DNA from: Vanilla planifolia | Lineage: Eukaryota; Streptophyta; Magnoliopsida; Asparagales; Orchidaceae | Direction of reading: 5' to 3' | DNA length: 64,000 bases | NCBI GenBank assembly: GCA_023846275.1 | Contig: JAIUJO010000141.1 | Coordinates: forward strand, 206,001-270,000 | Part shown: one piece after another, positions 1 to 13,800 of the stretch | Numbering within the stretch: the stretch's first letter is position 1 | Layout: every line of letters starts with the position of its first letter | Position numbers and translations under genes: made by a program | The notes under the pieces: generated by a model | What the model was told of the DNA's origin: nothing | What the model saw: only the letters and a program-made list of their open reading frames with translations | Database searches by the model: none

Positions 1-3000
1 TTATTGTTTAGTGTTGTATCACACTTTACAAGATATGTTTACCCATATATGATTTGACGATCAGTGGTGTAATACTCAACCATGTTAATATCATGAAATA
101 TTTTTTTATTGTATAATTTCTTTAATTTCATCATATTTTATATTATTATTTGGCCATATTATTTTGAAACTCTTACTCTATAATTGTATGATATTTTCAT
201 CGCATGTATTAAGTTATATTACATTACTTAAATTTATATCATTTGAAATTTTTTATGTATTGGGTGAATAAAAACTTTATAATTTATTATTATTTATGCT
301 TTTTAAATTTTATAATTCTCAGTAATTCAAAATGAGGTTCATTTGAGAAAAAATAAAGATAATTACACACATCATAAGGACCCAATGTAATTAAACAATA
401 ATTTTTTTTATTCTTAAAATCTTTTATTTTGTAAAATTAAGACATTCCTTGAGGGACATTTCATTTTTATGGACTTTCAATGATCGATGAATCATGAATA
501 ACAACGTTCCCACACAATTTATTTCATTTCTTCAAATGTTTTATATTTACTTGGTTATGTTGCTTTGTAAAACTCATTATTATCTCATGTGACCATTATA
601 TGTCTTTGATTTTATTATATTATGTAATTTAAATGTTTTCAATTCATCATTAATATGCATCAACTAAATATTAAAAATATATTTCTTATTTATTCTTACT
701 TAGAGTGAAAATCATTACAATTAAAAATGTTATTTGATTGAGTTGACAAATATGCTTTTACATTTCTCTCAATGAGCTATGTCCAATTAAATTTTTATTT
801 TTTTTCTAAATATATTATTTTTTTCTTTGCTATTTTTACGAATAATTTCAATTTGTACCAGAGTTTACAAACATGTTTTTTAAATTCAATGACTTAAGTA
901 TCTTTGAATACAATTTTTTAATACAATGTTTCATTTCTTCAAACTTTTTTACTTTCATTTACTTATATTGCTATTCAATTTTAAATCTCTTATAATGTGA
1001 CCATTAAATCTTTTGATTGGGTTTAATTATATTTCATTAATTAATCCAATATTGTCTTTAGTATATATCTACTTAATATTAATAATTATATTTAGTAGTC
1101 AAAAATGTTGTATAATGTAGATGAAACAAGCATCATTGGAATAGTCTTAATGCTCTCTTCCTATTCGATATTCATTTTTATATGTTTAACTATATTATTT
1201 TCCATAATTTTAACATGTCGTTTTAGATATTTTGAATCATACTAAGTCAAATTATTGAGGATGTTTTTTTATCACTTTAGCATCACTGAATGCAACATTC
1301 TTAAACACATTTTCTTATTTCTTCAAATTTTTCTACATGATTCTATTATATTACTAATGAATAATAAATCTCCTCTTTCATGAAATCTACACTTTTTTGA
1401 CTTAGGTATATTACAATACTTCATTTTATCTCATTTTTTATGTAATATTTATTTACATAAAATTAAAAATATAGTTTATCATTATTTATGCTAATTTAAT
1501 TTTGTAAATTGTTGTAACTCCAAATAATGACAATTGGAGATGAGACAAACAATGTTTAACTTATCTTTATAAGTGTTATTGATCTATATATTCATGTAGC
1601 ATTTTAGGGTACTTCATGATACATTTCAATAGTACCAAATTTGAGGATGGGAAATGTTACATTAAATCTCTATAGTGTATTGAAATGCAACTGTCTTGAT
1701 TCATTTATCTCAGTAATTGACATTTCCACTTTAACTATTTTATATTACTATGTAACTGGTTGATATTTATTTTCTTGATATGATCATCGAGGATGTTACC
1801 CTCGATTCTGCTAGTCTCTTAGAATGTAAATTTCTTGTAGAATTTTTTATTTCCTCAAATGTTTTACTTGAAATATATATATTACTTTGAAATACAAATT
1901 TTACTTCATTTTTAAACTTACATCGATTTCATTTGGCAATATTACACAACCTTAATGTACCACTTAGCATTAATAATTTAAAATTTTTAATATTTAATTA
2001 TTGTTATAATTTTTAGTAATTCCAAATAAGATTTGATGGACATGAAGCAAACGTAGTCTGGCTCATCTCAACCAGTATCATGGAATGCAAATTTTGATTA
2101 AAATTTAACTAATGTCTTAAAATTTTTTCAATTGTTGTTATGCTTCTATGTTACTTCAAATTTTCTCCTGCTTGACGTTTACCTAACGTTCATTTTGTTA
2201 TATTACACTTCTTTAGGTTATCTCCTCTCATTGCTAATTTTATTTACAAAATATTAAAAATAATAATTTGTTATGATAAATGCATACTTAATTTTTTAAT
2301 TTAATGTAATTCCAAATTATGTGATATGGTGATGAAAAAAATAATGTTAAACTCATCTCATGGAGCTCTATCATATTAAATATATATTTTCTTATTTTAA
2401 GATATTTTATTTTCTACAAATTTTACATGGTTTATGAAACATTATGATCATATAAATTTTAATGATCGAGAACATTACAGACGATCTCAATTATAAGATG
2501 TAATAAAACTTCCACAAAACATTTGTGTCAGTAATTGAAATGCTTTTCTTTGATTTAGTTAAATTTTTTGTGTAACTCTTAATCTCCTCCCTTGTCACCT
2601 TTACAATATATATTTCTTTTTTAAAATAAAAAAATTTTATTTTTTACACTTATTTTCTTTTGTGTTTCATAAACATTCCAAACAAGGTCTATTTGATAAG
2701 AAATAAATATCATTGGATTCATCATGATCAGCTCTGTTAGATAACACATTTATATTTTTTATTTTTCTTAAAATTTTATTTTCCTGTGTTTATAACCTAT
2801 TTATGTGATTTTTTGGTTCTACCTTTTTTGATGATTAAGAATGTTACACTTCATCATGTAAGTGCCATAGAATAAGTGATTATAAAGTATTACATTGCTT
2901 CAACTTGTCTCATATCAACATTAATATACATTCATGCAATATTAAAATGATAAATTATTATTATTTATGTTTAATTAATTTATTAATAAGTAAAAGTTGT

Positions 3001-4659
3001 AAAAAAAATATTTGATGTAGATAAAGCAAATGTATTTGCACTTATCTTAATAAGCAACATATGATAAAAAGTTAATTTTTATAATTTATATTTTTTGCTA
3101 ATCTTTGTAAGGAATTGCTATTCAACTAAATCTAATGATCAAGGATGTTATGCTCATTCTCATTAATATCTTGGCCAAAAACTTTTTTGTACAATTTTTT
3201 CTCACTTCTACTTTTTTCTTTGATATTGTTATATTACTATGAAACCCTAAATCTTCTCTTATATAACTTTTATGTGCCTTTACTTTTCTTAAATTATATT
3301 ACTTCCATTTTTCTTCTTTTTACTTTTAAAAATATTTACTTAATGTAAAAATGGTAATTCATTTTTTTATACTTATTTAAATTTGTAAGTATTAGTAATA
3401 TTTAGAGAGGTTAAATCTAAATGAAACAAATGTTGTTGGAGTAGAATTGACGACCTCCATCCAATCAAAGATTAAATTTGTGATTTTTAAATATTTGTTC
3501 TCTAAAATTTTGGCACAATTTGCAAAATAATTTTTTAAATGATTTATTTGTTGAGGATGCAACAACTAATCTCTGTAGTATTTTTAAACATTCTCACATA
3601 TTGAATGGCCTTTTTCAAACTTTTGCTTAAATTAGCATATTTTAAATTTAAAATGTCATTGCCTGATCAAGTTGACTTTGCTTTATGTCAAGGAGCCTTA
3701 CTCAATTTATATTTTTATTTTTATATTTTTTAATAGTTAATATTCTATTATTATGGCATGCTTTATGAGATAATTTATTTCGTAAATGATTTGATTATCA
3801 AGGTTGTTGCTTAAATTATGCATAGCAATTTAGAAAGTATCTATCCCATATAATTTGTACTATTTTTTTAAAAGGTTTCTTTTCATTTTATTATTTTACT
3901 ATAAAAATTTAACTCACCTCACATGTAAACTTTAAAACAATTTAATTTTGCTATTTTGTGTTGCTTTTATTTACCTTACATAAGATTTAATATATATTTA
4001 TATTATCTTAAAATAATAATTTGTTGTAATTTATGCTTGTTAATTTTGGCAATTTATAGTAACTATAAAAGAGGTATGATTAGGTAAAAAAATATTGTTG
4101 GACTCTTCTTGACTAGCTTCAACAAATTAATTATTTATTGAGTTATTTTAAAATATTTTTTTTGATGAAAATTTTATGATTTATAAGTATTTGCATTCCT
4201 ATGTGATTTGATAATTTAGATCTTCGAACTTGATTTCTCAGTAAAATGACATACAACTTTCTCACTAAATTTATCACAATTATTCAAATGTTTTGCTTTG
4301 ATTTAAATGTAATACTTAGAAATTCTAATTCTCCTATCATGTAACCGTTACATTAATATGATTTAGCTATACTACATTTCTTTAATTTATCTTGTTTTAT
4401 GCCTAATGTAAAGTTTTAAATAATAAAATTATTATCTATCATTGCTTATGCTTGTATAATTTCGTAATTAGCATTTATTCCAATTAATGACAGATTAAGG
4501 TGAAAAAATGCCATTGGACGTATCTCGATAAGCTCCATACTTGTATTTATTTATTTTTTATGGGACATTTTATTCGTACCTAATTAAAAGAATGAGCACG
4601 TTCACTTGAACTTCTCAGTATCTTTCAAGGCAACTTTTCCTCGTAATTTATGTCATTTT

Positions 4660-4705
4660 ATTCAAATAATTTGCTTTTTTGATTATAGTATATTACTTCA
4701 TTTTA
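4660..4705 (+). repeat. Collapsed monomer junction
   Basis: In this monomer the text runs from the first sub-repeat (ATTTATGTCATTTTATTCAA, then TTTGCTTTTTTGATT) straight into the end of the second (TATATTACTTCATTTTA). About 75 bp that normally separate the two TTTGGTTATATTAC boxes are missing. This is what recombination or slippage between the two internal boxes would leave. Confidence 0.5.
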
Positions 4706-5210
4706 AGACATTTATGTTTTAATATAGGTTTTGTTATTATAAAAAAATAATTTATTATTATTTGTTCTTATTTGAATTAGTAATTCATAGTAATTCCCAA
4801 ATAGCTCTAATGGCCATGAAACAAACATTATTGGCACTTCAAAAAAAACTTTATCTAATTATATATTAATTTTTATATTTTTTAAAAATTTTATTTTCAA
4901 ATTATTTGGGGTGTTTTATTACATTTGATTAGTATCATATTTGATGATAAGAAATGTTGCACTCGATCTCCTTGGTAACTTGTAATGCAACTTTTCTTCA
5001 AAGAATATTTATTTTCTTAAAATTCATGACTTTGATGTGGTTGTATTATTGTGAGACTTTGATTCTCATTTCATATGACTTTTATATTGCTTTGATTTAG
5101 TTGAAATGCAATGCCCTTGTTAAAATAATATTTTTTATTATTTATGATTAATTTATTTTGTAATTCTTACTAATTTGGATTGAGATCCAATGTTGAAGAA
5201 AAATATATTT

Positions 5211-5232
5211 TTAGACTCATTATTAGACTCAT
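5211..5232 (+). repeat. 12-bp local tandem duplication at the GAGCTC box
   Basis: TTAGACTCAT occurs at 5,211-5,220 and again at 5,223-5,232, just before the monomer's GAGCTC box at 5,239. It is a small replication-slippage duplication inside one monomer. Confidence 0.7.
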
Positions 5233-8129
5233 CTTAATGAGCTCTTTCAAACTAAATATTCATAATAATATTTTTAAATATTTTATTTTTATAGTTTTTG
5301 TGAGTTTTATGCAAAACTTTGATTAACTCAATATTTGATGATCAAGGACAACATTTCTTATTTCTTATAAAGTTTCACTTTGATTTTGCAGTTTTATTAT
5401 TTAGCTTTAAATATTAACCTATGTGATAATTAATTATCTTTGATTTAGTTGTATTATAATGCATTAATTTATCTTATTTTATATTTCATACGTTTTCAGA
5501 TAATATTAGAATAATAATTTATTTTTAATTTTTGCTTATTTATATTAAAAATTGATAATAATTATCCTCATTTGTGACGTTTATATCTCCTTAATTTCAT
5601 TATGTGATATTAGTTAATTTTTTCTCATTTTAGCTTTAATATATATTTACTTCACATTAAAATAATAGTTCATTATTATTATCTTTTTTATATTGGTAAT
5701 TTATAGTTATTCAAAACAAAGTCCAATTTTAATGAAATCGCGTTGTTGAACTGCTCTAAATGAGCTTTTCCTAATTAAATAATCATTTTTTTTAAATATT
5801 TTATTTTTCAGATTATTTTGTAGTTTGAGAGATGTTTTGATTTGCTTCATATTTGACAATTAAAAATGTTATATAAGATCTTATTAATATCTTGGAATTT
5901 AACAATTTTTGTACAAGCTATCTAATTTTTTCCCCTTATGACCTTTGTATTAAATTGATTTGGTTGCATAACATTTCAATAAGTTATCTCATTTAAGCTT
6001 AATTTGTTATGCAATTAACAATAAAATGGTAATTTGTTGGTTTTAATGCTCATTTTTCTTAGTAATTAATAGTTCTTCCAAACAAGCTTTGATTGAGAGG
6101 AAACAAACATTGTTGGACAAACCTTGAAGAGTTTTACAGAATTAAATATCATCATCATATTTTTTGATATTATATTTTCTAAGGGTTGTGCATGATTTAT
6201 TAGATATTTTTAGTTGTGGTCCATTTGATGATAAATTATGATAAACTTGACCTTTTTGTTATTTTATAATGCTACATTTGTACATAATTAATCTAATTAT
6301 TATAATTTCTTTTATTTGTTACATTGGTTTAATTTGTGTCATTTTTCTATATTATCTATTTACTAAATATTAAAATAATTTTTAATTTTTATTAATGTGC
6401 ATTCGATTAGGTTATTTGTAGTAGTTCCAAATAAGCTTTAATAGAGGAAATGAATTTGTCATTGGAAACATCTCGATGAATTCTACACATTTATGTATTC
6501 ATTTTTATATTGATAAAGATTTATTTTCTATGATTATAGAATGTTTTTCAAAAAATTTAAACTCATACATGATTTGATCATTGAGAATATTACAGTTGAT
6601 CCCATTAGTGTCTTAGAATGATTTTTTCATTAGATTTGCTTTTATCATTATGAAACCATAATTCTTTGCTGATGAGATCCTCACCTCAATTTAATTTTTT
6701 TGGTGAATATTGCTTCAAATCTTCTTATTATAACATTAATATATATTTATTTTATATTATAAAATAATTTATAATTATTTATCACTATTTTCATTAATAA
6801 AAAAAATTTGAAATTTTGTCTAAAAAATTTGAACAAATGTCTTAAGACACAACTAAAAAGCTTTATAAATTAAATATTACTTTTTGATTTTTGAAAATTT
6901 TTTTTTCTTAAGTTTTTCGTTTCTTGACGAGATTTTTTAATTCATACCTCATTAGGTGATCGAGAATGTGACAATCACTTTATTTAGTTCTTATAATGCA
7001 ATCTTTTTGTACAATTAATCTTTTTTCCTTAATGCTTCCGATTTTATATAGGAATGCTACAATGAAATTTTAGTTCTCCTATGATGTTACCTTTATATCG
7101 CATTGATTTTGTTTTATTACATGGTATGAATTTGTTTTGTTTAAACTTTGATATATATTAGCTTAACATTTAAAAATTATTATTTTTTATAATTATTAGT
7201 TTTTGTAAATTGTAATAATTCTAAACTTGGTCTAACAGAGAGGAAACCAATATCGTCCTACTAGTGTTGACCAGCTACATAATTTAATTATTTATTTTTA
7301 TATATTTTTTTAATTGGTTTTTAACATGCTTTAAATGACATTTTGATTTGTACCTTATTTGACAAACAAGTATATCACACTCAATCTCCTCAGCTTCATG
7401 TAATAAAAAATTTCCATGTAATTTTTCTCATTAATTAAAATTTTTAGGAATGATTTTGTTCATATTACTATGTAATTTCAAACCTCCTCTCATGTGAGAT
7501 TTATGTTGACTTCATTTTTTTTTATTGTATTACTTCAATTTATCTTATTCTTTCTTTAATATATATTTACTTAGTATTATAAAAATAATTAATTACTATT
7601 TATTCATTTTTACATTGGTAAGTGACAACAACTTTAATCAAAGTCTGATCGAGATAAAACGATGGTGATTGGAGTTTCTTTCATGATCTCTAACAAGTTG
7701 TTTATGACATAATTAAGTTATGATGCAATTTCATGATTTAGGTTGTTGCACTTGATCTTATTCATCTCTTGGATTGTTACATTCTATACATTTTACTACA
7801 TTTCTCTAAATGTTTTGCTTTGATTTAGATATTTTATTATCAAAATCAAATTCACCACTCATTTAATATTTAGATCACTTTAGTTCGGTTACATTACATT
7901 TCTTCAATTTATCACATTTTAACTTCAATTTAAATTTAATTAATATCAAATTAATAATTTTTTATTATGTTTGTTTAATTACTATTGTAATTCAAGTAAT
8001 TCTAAACATGGTCTTACAGAGTGAAAATGAGTGCCATTCACATTATGTGAACGAGATTTATTCAATTAAAAATTTATTGATTGATTTGATTATCAATGTT
8101 TTATAGTCAATCACCTTAGTATTATAGAA

Positions 8130-8580
8130 TTCAACTTTCTCATATAATTTAACAACTTTCTTAAAATATGTTATTATTTTTGTCTTATTATTTAAAAAAT
8201 CAAATTCATCTCTTACATAACCCTTATAGGGTCTTGATTTAGTTATATACCTTACTTTCATTTATCTTATCCATGTTTTAATAATATATTTACTTTGTAT
8301 TAAAATAATATCTCTTTATAGAAATTAATAATTTCAGCAAATGTTTTGCTTTTTTTCTTATATTTTTCTTAAACTGTAAATCATCCCTAATGTAACCTTG
8401 ACCTCCGATAATTTTCGTTATGTTATTTCTCTCCAATTTATCTTTTTTTGCATTAATATATATACATATTTAAGTTGAAAATAATTATTTACTTTTATTT
8501 ATTCTATTTTTAATTAGTAATTCAAAGGAATTCCTAACGAGGACTAATCTAGAAGCAATAAACATCATTGGACTAAACAT
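8130..8580 (+). repeat. Higher-order repeat, copy 1 (about 450 bp)
   Basis: This is the first copy of a tandem pair. It begins at TTCAACTTTCTCATATAATT and ends with a GAAGCAATAAACATCATTGG segment. The unit is not a simple monomer: it joins pieces of two monomers, with an internal deletion near 8,310-8,340 where CTCTTTATA runs into a TTTCAGCAAATG segment. The next 435 bp repeat all of this, deletion included. The two copies look about 85% identical by eye, far closer than either is to neighbouring monomers, so this is a later duplication. Confidence 0.85.
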
Positions 8581-9015
8581 TTCAACTTTCTCATATAATT
8601 TATCTACTTTCTAAAAATATGTTATTATTTTTGTTTTATTATATAAAAAATGAAATTCAATTCTCATATAAACTTTATAGGGTTTTGATTTAGTTATATA
8701 CCTGAGTTTTATTTATCTTATAAATGTTTTAATAATATATTCGCTTTGCATTAAAATAACATCTCTTTATAAAAATTTTATACTTTCATCAAATCCTTTA
8801 CTTCAATTTCTTATATTTTTCTTAAACTGTAAATCTTCACAAATAAGAACTTTAACACTCATAATTTTCGTTATATTACATCGCTCAAATTTATCTTATT
8901 TTAGCATTAATATATATATTTAATTTCAAAATACTTTTTTATTTTTAATTAGTAATTCATAGGAATTCCTAATGAGGACTAATCTAGAAGCAATAAACAT
9001 CATTGGACTAAACAT
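8581..9015 (+). repeat. Higher-order repeat, copy 2 (about 435 bp)
   Basis: This is the second copy of the tandem pair starting at 8,130, offset by 451 bp at its left end. It shares the internal deletion near the CTCTTTATA segment, the distinctive CTTAAACTGTAAATC segment, and a closing stretch that is identical in both copies from the CTAGAAGCAATAAAC text to ACTAAACAT. It is about 16 bp shorter than copy 1 through small indels. Ordinary diverged satellite resumes after 9,015. Confidence 0.85.
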
Positions 9016-10289
9016 GATTGCACAAGTTACAATTGATCTCTTTTATATTTTGGAATGAATTGTTACTATAGAATTGATCTTTTCTTTTCAAAGTTTTTGC
9101 TTAGATTTCGTTGTTTTATAATGAAGCTATAATCCTTCTCTTTATGAGCATTATATCACTTTTCGTTGGTTATATTTTTTTTCCTGAATTTTGGCTAATG
9201 GTTCTTTAATACATTTAATTAACACTAGAATAAAAATTTATTATTATTTACTCATTTTCTAATTAAAATTCACTGTAATACAAAACAACGCTAGCTTGAG
9301 ATTAAGCAAATGTTCTTTCATTTGGAATTAATTCTATGAAACACTGATCTTCCTTTCTTGTGACCTTTGTATAACCTTCATTTGGTCACATTATATTATC
9401 TTAATTTATCTTATTTGCACTTTAAAATATTTTTACATAATATTAAAGTAATTATTTTTATATTAATAATTAATTTCTTCTGTAATTGGTAGTAATTTGA
9501 AACAAGAACTAATGGAGGAGATGGACTTTGTTTTACTTGTATCAATGAGCACTATCAAATTTAATATTAATTTAAAGAATTCTTAACTATTTTATATTCT
9601 TTTATTTTTTGTTTCAAGATAATTCCATTCACATAAAATTTAATGATTGAGAACTTTAACCTCAATCTCAACACTATCTTGGAAAGTGAGCTACCCTTAC
9701 AAATTTTCTCATTCCATTAATTTTTTCTCTTTTTTTGCTTATAGTTAGTTGCATCTCCAAATCACTTACCATGTCTATTATACAATATTTTGATTTGGTT
9801 CTATTACATCACCTCAATTAAACTCAGTTTAACTTTAATATTTTTTATTAGTGTTATAGCAGTAATATATACTTTTTATGCTTATTTACTTTTGTAATTA
9901 AAAATAATTCCTTACGTGGTCCAAGAGAGAAAAAAAAAACTTTTTATTATTCTCGTTGAGCTCAATTAAATTAATTATTAATTGTAATATTTGTTCATTA
10001 TTTTCCTATAACTTATTAATTATTTAAAAATAATTTTGATTCATATTTAATTTGATGATCAAACATATTGCACTCAATATCTTTATTTTGTTGGAATGCA
10101 AGCTTCTCAAATACTTTATCCCATTTCTCCTAAGTTTTCACTTTGCTTTTGGTGTATTATTATGAAATAATAACTTTACTCTTGTTTCAACATTATATCA
10201 TTTTTATTTCATTATATCACATTTATTCAATTTATCTAATTTCAATTTTAGTATATATATATTTAATGTTGAGGTAATAATTTATTTTT

Positions 10290-10326
10290 ATTCATTCTTA
10301 TTTAAAATGAATATTTGATTAGATAG
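10290..10326. other. Satellite orientation switch, + to -
   Basis: Left of about 10,305 the text reads as the forward monomer (GTAATAATTTATTTTTATTC, then TTATTTAAAATG). Immediately to the right it reads as the reverse complement of the A/T tract and GAGCTC box (AATATTTGATTAGATAGAGC, with GAGCTC at 10,326). The join leaves no foreign sequence, and no long palindrome is visible around it. The breakpoint is placed to within about 10 bp. Confidence 0.8.
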
Positions 10327-10741
10327 AGCTCATTGAGAAGTGTCCAATAATGATTATTCATCCTCATGCATACTTCGTTTTGAATAACCATGAACTACAA
10401 AACAAAATAGGCAAAATTGATAGTAATTTATTATTTCATTATTTAGTAAATTTGTATTAAAGTTAAAAAAAGATAAATTGAAATAATATATTATAGCCTA
10501 AACTAAGTTCTGTAAAATTACCACAAGATGAAATTCAATGTCACATAATTATACAACAAAACCAACGCAAAACATATGAAAAACTAGATAAATTATGTAA
10601 ATTTCATCAAAAGAAAGTAAGGAGATTAAGAGAAAAATCCTTGATCATCAAAAACATTACAAATAAAAATAAAAAATAAAGCAAAAAAATAACAATAAAT
10701 TAAAAGTTAAAAAAATTACTAAAAGAATATTTCGTTTGATA
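10326..10741 (-). repeat. Representative satellite monomer, 416 bp
   Basis: This is one full unit measured between two exact GAGCTC boxes (10,326 and 10,742). On the minus strand it holds the landmarks in the order given in the summary, with individual boxes degraded. It serves as a length reference: other near-complete copies measure 411 bp (14,634-15,044) and 408 bp (36,881-37,288). Confidence 0.8.
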
Positions 10742-10833
10742 GAGCTCTTCAAGATGTGTGTTACTAATATTATTTCTTCGAGATCAAACCTCCAATAGAT
10801 TTATTATGAAAATTAAAATTAAATAAAAAAAAT

Positions 10834-10846
10834 AATAATAATAAAT
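10834..10846. repeat. Short (AAT)n microsatellite
   Basis: About four AAT units lie in the A/T part of a reverse monomer. This corresponds to the TTATTATTATTTATGC stretch of the forward monomer and is a slight local expansion of it. Confidence 0.6.
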
Positions 10847-13800
10847 TATTATTTTTTGTTAACAAAATATATATTAAAGTTAAAAAAAGATAAATTAAAA
10901 AATATGATAAACTAAAAGAGAATTACATTCAGGTCACATAAGAAGAGATTTAGACTAACCTACTAATAAATCCAAATCAAAGAAAAAAAATTTCAAGAAA
11001 TAAAAAAAAAACCATTAACTACCATTTCCAGAAATAAATGAGATTTAGTGAAATATCCTCAACTGTAGAATTAGGTACGAATTCAAATCCCTCGGAATGC
11101 ATGCCAAAATCAATGAAAAACAATATTAAAAAATAAAAAATTGATCATCTAATTCTATTTTTAACTAAGAAAAACCCTGGCAATGTTTGATTCATTCTGA
11201 TTAAAACTAGCTATAAATTATAGAGAATCACCCAAACAAACGAGGAAAAAAGTAATAAAATATTATTTTTAAATTTTGTAAATAGTAATTAAAGTTGTAA
11301 TAAGTGAAATTGATGTAACATAATTTGACCAAATAAAAGTGATGTAAATGTCATGTGGCTTGAGATTTACAATTACTTTGTATAACAATATAAAGAAAGG
11401 AAAAGGTTTAATGAAATTGGATAAAGTTTATAGAAAAACTATAGCTAAAAAAACTAAGTTGATCTAATGTAACATTCTATACATTACATCATTTATGACT
11501 TAAAATATCTCATAATGCAGTGAAAACCCATGAAATTTTATAAATAAACTATAAAAATTAATATTTATTGAGATAGAGCTCTTTGAGATGACTCAAAGAC
11601 TTTTATTTTGTCTCAAACATACTTAGCTTGGAATTTTTAGAAATTATGAAATCAAAATTAGAAAAGTAATAATAGCTTATTATTTTAACTACAAATGAAA
11701 ATATGATAAATTGAAGAAATATAATATAACAAAATCATATAGGAAAAGTTGCACAAGGGAGATAAATTAAAAAAAAATATTTGATGACAACTAATAGATC
11801 AAACCTAGTTAATCAGCACTCATCAAACCATGGATGAATTTCAAAGACATGCAAACTGTGCAAAAATCTTAACAAATTAAAAATATATAAAAATGAAAGT
11901 TTATTTCGATTGTGCTCATCAAGACAAGTTCAACAAATTTTTTTTAATTACAATCAATTTTTTTGGAATTATTATTAATTAACAAATTAAAAAATTATTT
12001 AATATACAATATAAATTTCTATTGTAATGTTCAGTAAATTTATATTAAATCTAAAATGATATTTGTTGAGGCAGTGTAATATAAAAAACTTAAAGTGAGG
12101 TAAGAATCATTAGAGAGGAAAATAATAGTTAAATAATTATACAATGAAATAAAAAAAAAATTCAAAAAGAAGAGTTAAACTATTTCAAAAAAATTCATTT
12201 TGAGATATTAAAAAAATTTGGTGTAATATCCTTTATCATAAGATAAGATACAAGTCAAACTACATCATAAGAAATTAAAAAAATATGGAAAAATTTTTAA
12301 AATTAAAAAAATAAATATTGAATTGGATAGAGCTCTTTGAGACATGTTTGAGACAATATTTTAATATAGATCATTCAATATTTAAAACTATTATGAATAA
12401 TGATAAAAATTATGCATAAATAATTGCAAATTATTATTTAAATATTTAAAAAGTATATACTAAAGTAGAAATGAAATAAATTAAAATAATGTAATATAAC
12501 TAAATCAAAGCAATAAAATGGCAACATATGAAAAGATTTAGAATAACATAGCTATACAGCTAAATAAAAAAACTTTTGAATAACATTATAATTTGTGTAA
12601 AAAGTTGCACTCCAAAATACTTAGGAGATTGAGGGTAACCTTATCGATTGCTAAAATTGTTTTAAATAAAAATTCCTTGTAAAAGTTATAACATCCTAAA
12701 AAATTTAAGATTATAAAAACAAGTATTTAATTGATTGAAATCATCAAGATGGAGCTAACAACTTTCGTTTTGTAAAATAAAGAAGTTGAAATAGCAATAA
12801 ATTATAATTTTAGTGCTACATAAATATATATTAAAGTTGAAAATAAGATAAGTTAATGAATTGTAACATAACAAAATAAAAATGGTAAATTGATCATAGG
12901 ATAGGAGAATTACAATTTTTTTAATAATATAACCAAATCATAAGAACAAATTTTAGGAAGTTAAATCATTTAAAACATATGAGTTTTTAGATAACAAGAA
13001 GGTGGAGTGTAATATCATCAAACATTAGATCTTCTATGAAGAAAATTATTTATGAAAGCATATAAAAATAATAAAATATAAAATATTATAAAAAGTTAAA
13101 AAATAAATATCAAATCAATGAGAGCTCATTGGGATCAGTGTTATGACATTTGTTTCATCTAGATTTGAATTCGATTGGAATTCTTGAAATTTTAAACATT
13201 TATTGTGACAAATAAGACTAAATTGCTATTTAATATTTAATAAATATATTTAAAAACTATAAGGAAATAAAATAAAACTGTATAATATGATAATACAAAT
13301 CGATGTAAATCCTACATGAAAGGTGGTTTAGAGTTACATAGTAACAAAATGAAACAAAAGTGAAAATTTTGAGGAACAGGTTAAATTGTATAAGAATTTT
13401 TAACTAGAGTTCTAGGGATATCAAGTGCAACACCCTCAATCATCAAATTAAATATAAATTTAAATTTATTATAAATAAGAAAAAACATTAGAAAATAAAA
13501 TATTTTAAATAGTTGAATTGACTAGATAATTTGGTGGAGTTCATCGTAACGAGTCTAATGAAAAGTAAAATTAATAATTTAAAATAGTTTGTATTAAAGA
13601 ATTAGATGCTAACAAAAAATAAAATTAATATTTTAACATATTTAAATGGATGTTCAAGATGGAAGGAGAAAAATTGAAGCAAGGTAATGTAATAAAAGAA
13701 AGGTGATGCAAAAGTCAAATGAGATAAGAATAAGGGTATCATAGTGCCATAACAAAGTGAATGCAAAATATTTTAAGAAATGAGATAAAGTTTTTGGATA

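Larger units (their letters stand above)
1..10305 (+). repeat. Old satellite array, forward block 1
   Basis: This block is head-to-tail copies of the AT-rich satellite monomer, read in the orientation defined as forward. The CAATTTATCTCATTTC-like box recurs near 110, 511, 917, 1,303 and 1,705, giving steps of about 390-405 bp. It comes again near 1,838 and 2,095, where monomers are shortened by deletion. Exact GAGCTC boxes survive at 2,363, 5,239 and 9,958, and most other copies of that box carry substitutions. Copies are strongly diverged from each other, so the block is old. The + strand is visibly T-rich over A-rich here, which is typical of all forward blocks. No gene is visible. The left edge runs out of the window. 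Confidence 0.9.
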
